Source of the DNA: Paraflavitalea sp966211765
GTDB lineage: Bacteria > Bacteroidota > Bacteroidia > Chitinophagales > Chitinophagaceae
DNA: 64,000 bases
NCBI GenBank assembly: GCA_966211765.1
Contig: CBIHOV010000041.1
Coordinates: 1-64,000 of the forward strand
Direction: 5' to 3'
The notes under the pieces are model-generated. The model saw nothing but the letters and a program-made list of their open reading frames with translations, was not told where the DNA came from and did no database searches. Of the stretch, positions 63,267 through 64,000 are shown in pieces (the stretch's first letter is position 1; each line of letters starts with the position of its first letter). A program made the position numbers and the translations under genes.

Positions 63267-64000
63267 CTACAGCGATTTGCGCACGATCATCCGGAAGGGG
63301 TTCTTCACCTGTTTCACCTCTTTATTGAGTAGCATCTGCGCCGCAGTTTTACCCATGCCCTCAAAATCAGTGGTGACCACCGTGATCTCCAATAACTCCT
63401 TCAGTACGGTTTCATTAAAGGAAATAATACCTACATTCTTGCCCGTCTGAAGATCCGCTTCCTTTGATTTCTTGATCAGTTGCGCCAGGTCCGATTCGGC
63501 GGTAACGATATACACCGTACCTGCCTGCGGCAATTCCTTATCGAGGCTCGACACCACCGCAAAGTCCTTTCCATGCTTCTGGCAAAATTCACTGCAACCC
63601 TCCACAATATCGCGGGGGTGATTGCTTTGCATGGGAAACACAATGATGATGCGTTGGTACTTCTTCAGCAGTTTGACCGACGATTCCAATACATCATGAA
63701 TATCCTGCTTGAAATCCTGGTACACCGTCATATGGTGTTTGCCCAGTTCCGGCACATGTTTATCCATGATCATCAGTTGGGAGGATGGGATGGACTTCAA
63801 TACCTTCAGGTAGCTTTTCTTACTCGTCTTGTGAAAGAAATGGGGCATGATCACATAGTAGTGGTACTTACCCATATTGGCTTCCAGTATCTCCTCCAGC
63901 CGGCGTATGTCATAATGATGTACCTGCAGGTCTACCACCGCTTTGTCCTGCAGGGTATCTATAAAACTATAATAGATGATCTTCTTATAAGAACTGAGCT
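63267..64000 (-). CDS. Transcriptional regulator with periplasmic-binding-protein-like sensor (partial)
   Basis: The frame stays open to the window edge, so the N-terminus is missing; the first ATG/GTG inside the window is not the real start. The visible ~240 residues are a LacI-type sugar-sensor domain: VIMPHFFHKTSK, IPSSQLMIMDK, RIIIVFPMQS, VGIISFNET and TTDFEGMGKTAAQMLL. The residues just inside the edge (SSYKKIIYYSFIDTL) resemble the start of a GntR-type winged helix. This would be the GntR-plus-binding-domain type frequent in Bacteroidota; LacI type cannot be excluded. Confidence 0.8.
   Translation of the reverse strand, partial: LSSYKKIIYYSFIDTLQDKAVVDLQVHHYDIRRLEEILEANMGKYHYYVIMPHFFHKTSKKSYLKVLKSIPSSQLMIMDKHVPELGKHHMTVYQDFKQDIHDVLESSVKLLKKYQRIIIVFPMQSNHPRDIVEGCSEFCQKHGKDFAVVSSLDKELPQAGTVYIVTAESDLAQLIKKSKEADLQTGKNVGIISFNETVLKELLEITVVTTDFEGMGKTAAQMLLNKEVKQVKNPFRMIVRKSL

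Overview
The window is chromosomal DNA from a member of the Bacteroidota, most likely the Chitinophagaceae (Chitinophaga/Niastella-like). The evidence is a SusC/SusD pair, three TonB-dependent receptors, type 9 secretion C-terminal sorting tails, AraC regulators of the Bacteroidota type, single-domain Rcp-like response regulators, A/T-rich leaders without strong Shine-Dalgarno sequences, and promoter boxes of the TTTG / TAnnTTTG kind. There are no rRNA genes, CRISPR arrays, transposases or integrases.

Layout. 0.2-9.9 kb: AraC regulator, a DJ-1/PfpI-like protein that lacks its cysteine, a cupin, a TonB receptor behind two ACTA-N3-TAGT palindromes, a secreted glycoside-hydrolase-like protein, a lipoprotein and a sterol-desaturase-family hydroxylase. 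10-18.6 kb: central carbon genes (YjbQ, cytoplasmic alpha-amylase, acetate kinase, phosphoketolase) with four stand-alone receiver proteins, one of them without its phospho-acceptor Asp. 18.6-28.7 kb: Kup potassium transporter divergent from a short KdpD/KdpE pair, a SIR2-TPR protein, a VOC protein, and a double-core hybrid histidine kinase with its own receiver. 28.7-41.6 kb: secreted peptidase-like hydrolase, AraC regulator, a tandem pair of SGNH-PKD-T9SS proteins (the second has lost catalytic residues), a siderophore-type receptor, a HAD hydrolase, a GH3 glucosidase and an outer-membrane barrel. 41.6-54.3 kb: a DeoR-regulated locus of SusC, SusD, GH20 hexosaminidase, GntP/DsdX-type permease, RidA, a D-threonine-aldolase-like PLP enzyme and an M19 dipeptidase. 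Together these could take up and degrade amino sugars and D-amino-acid peptides, for example peptidoglycan fragments. 54.4-57.8 kb: small envelope proteins. 57.9-61.8 kb: an RNA-centred locus on the minus strand. 62-64 kb: a small protein, a second DJ-1/PfpI protein with its cysteine intact, and a sugar-sensor regulator cut by the window edge.

The most unusual part is 57.9-61.8 kb. A slipin (SPFH) gene, an RNase-H-fold YkuK-like gene and an unrecognised very basic protein are interleaved with tRNA-like genes. Two of these are linear (Lys-UUU and Ile-GAU). Two others make sense only if read as circularly permuted tRNAs: T arm and 3' acceptor strand first, then a 4-nt linker, then 5' acceptor strand, D arm and anticodon arm. 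Two tiny genes, each followed by an intrinsic terminator, lie upstream.

Intergenic DNA also carries several repeat families: degenerate 7-bp tandem repeats at six or more sites, a GGGTGGGTCGCCCT-type palindrome in four copies just behind genes, and a roughly 90-bp element in two copies. All calls are from reading the sequence; no database search was possible.
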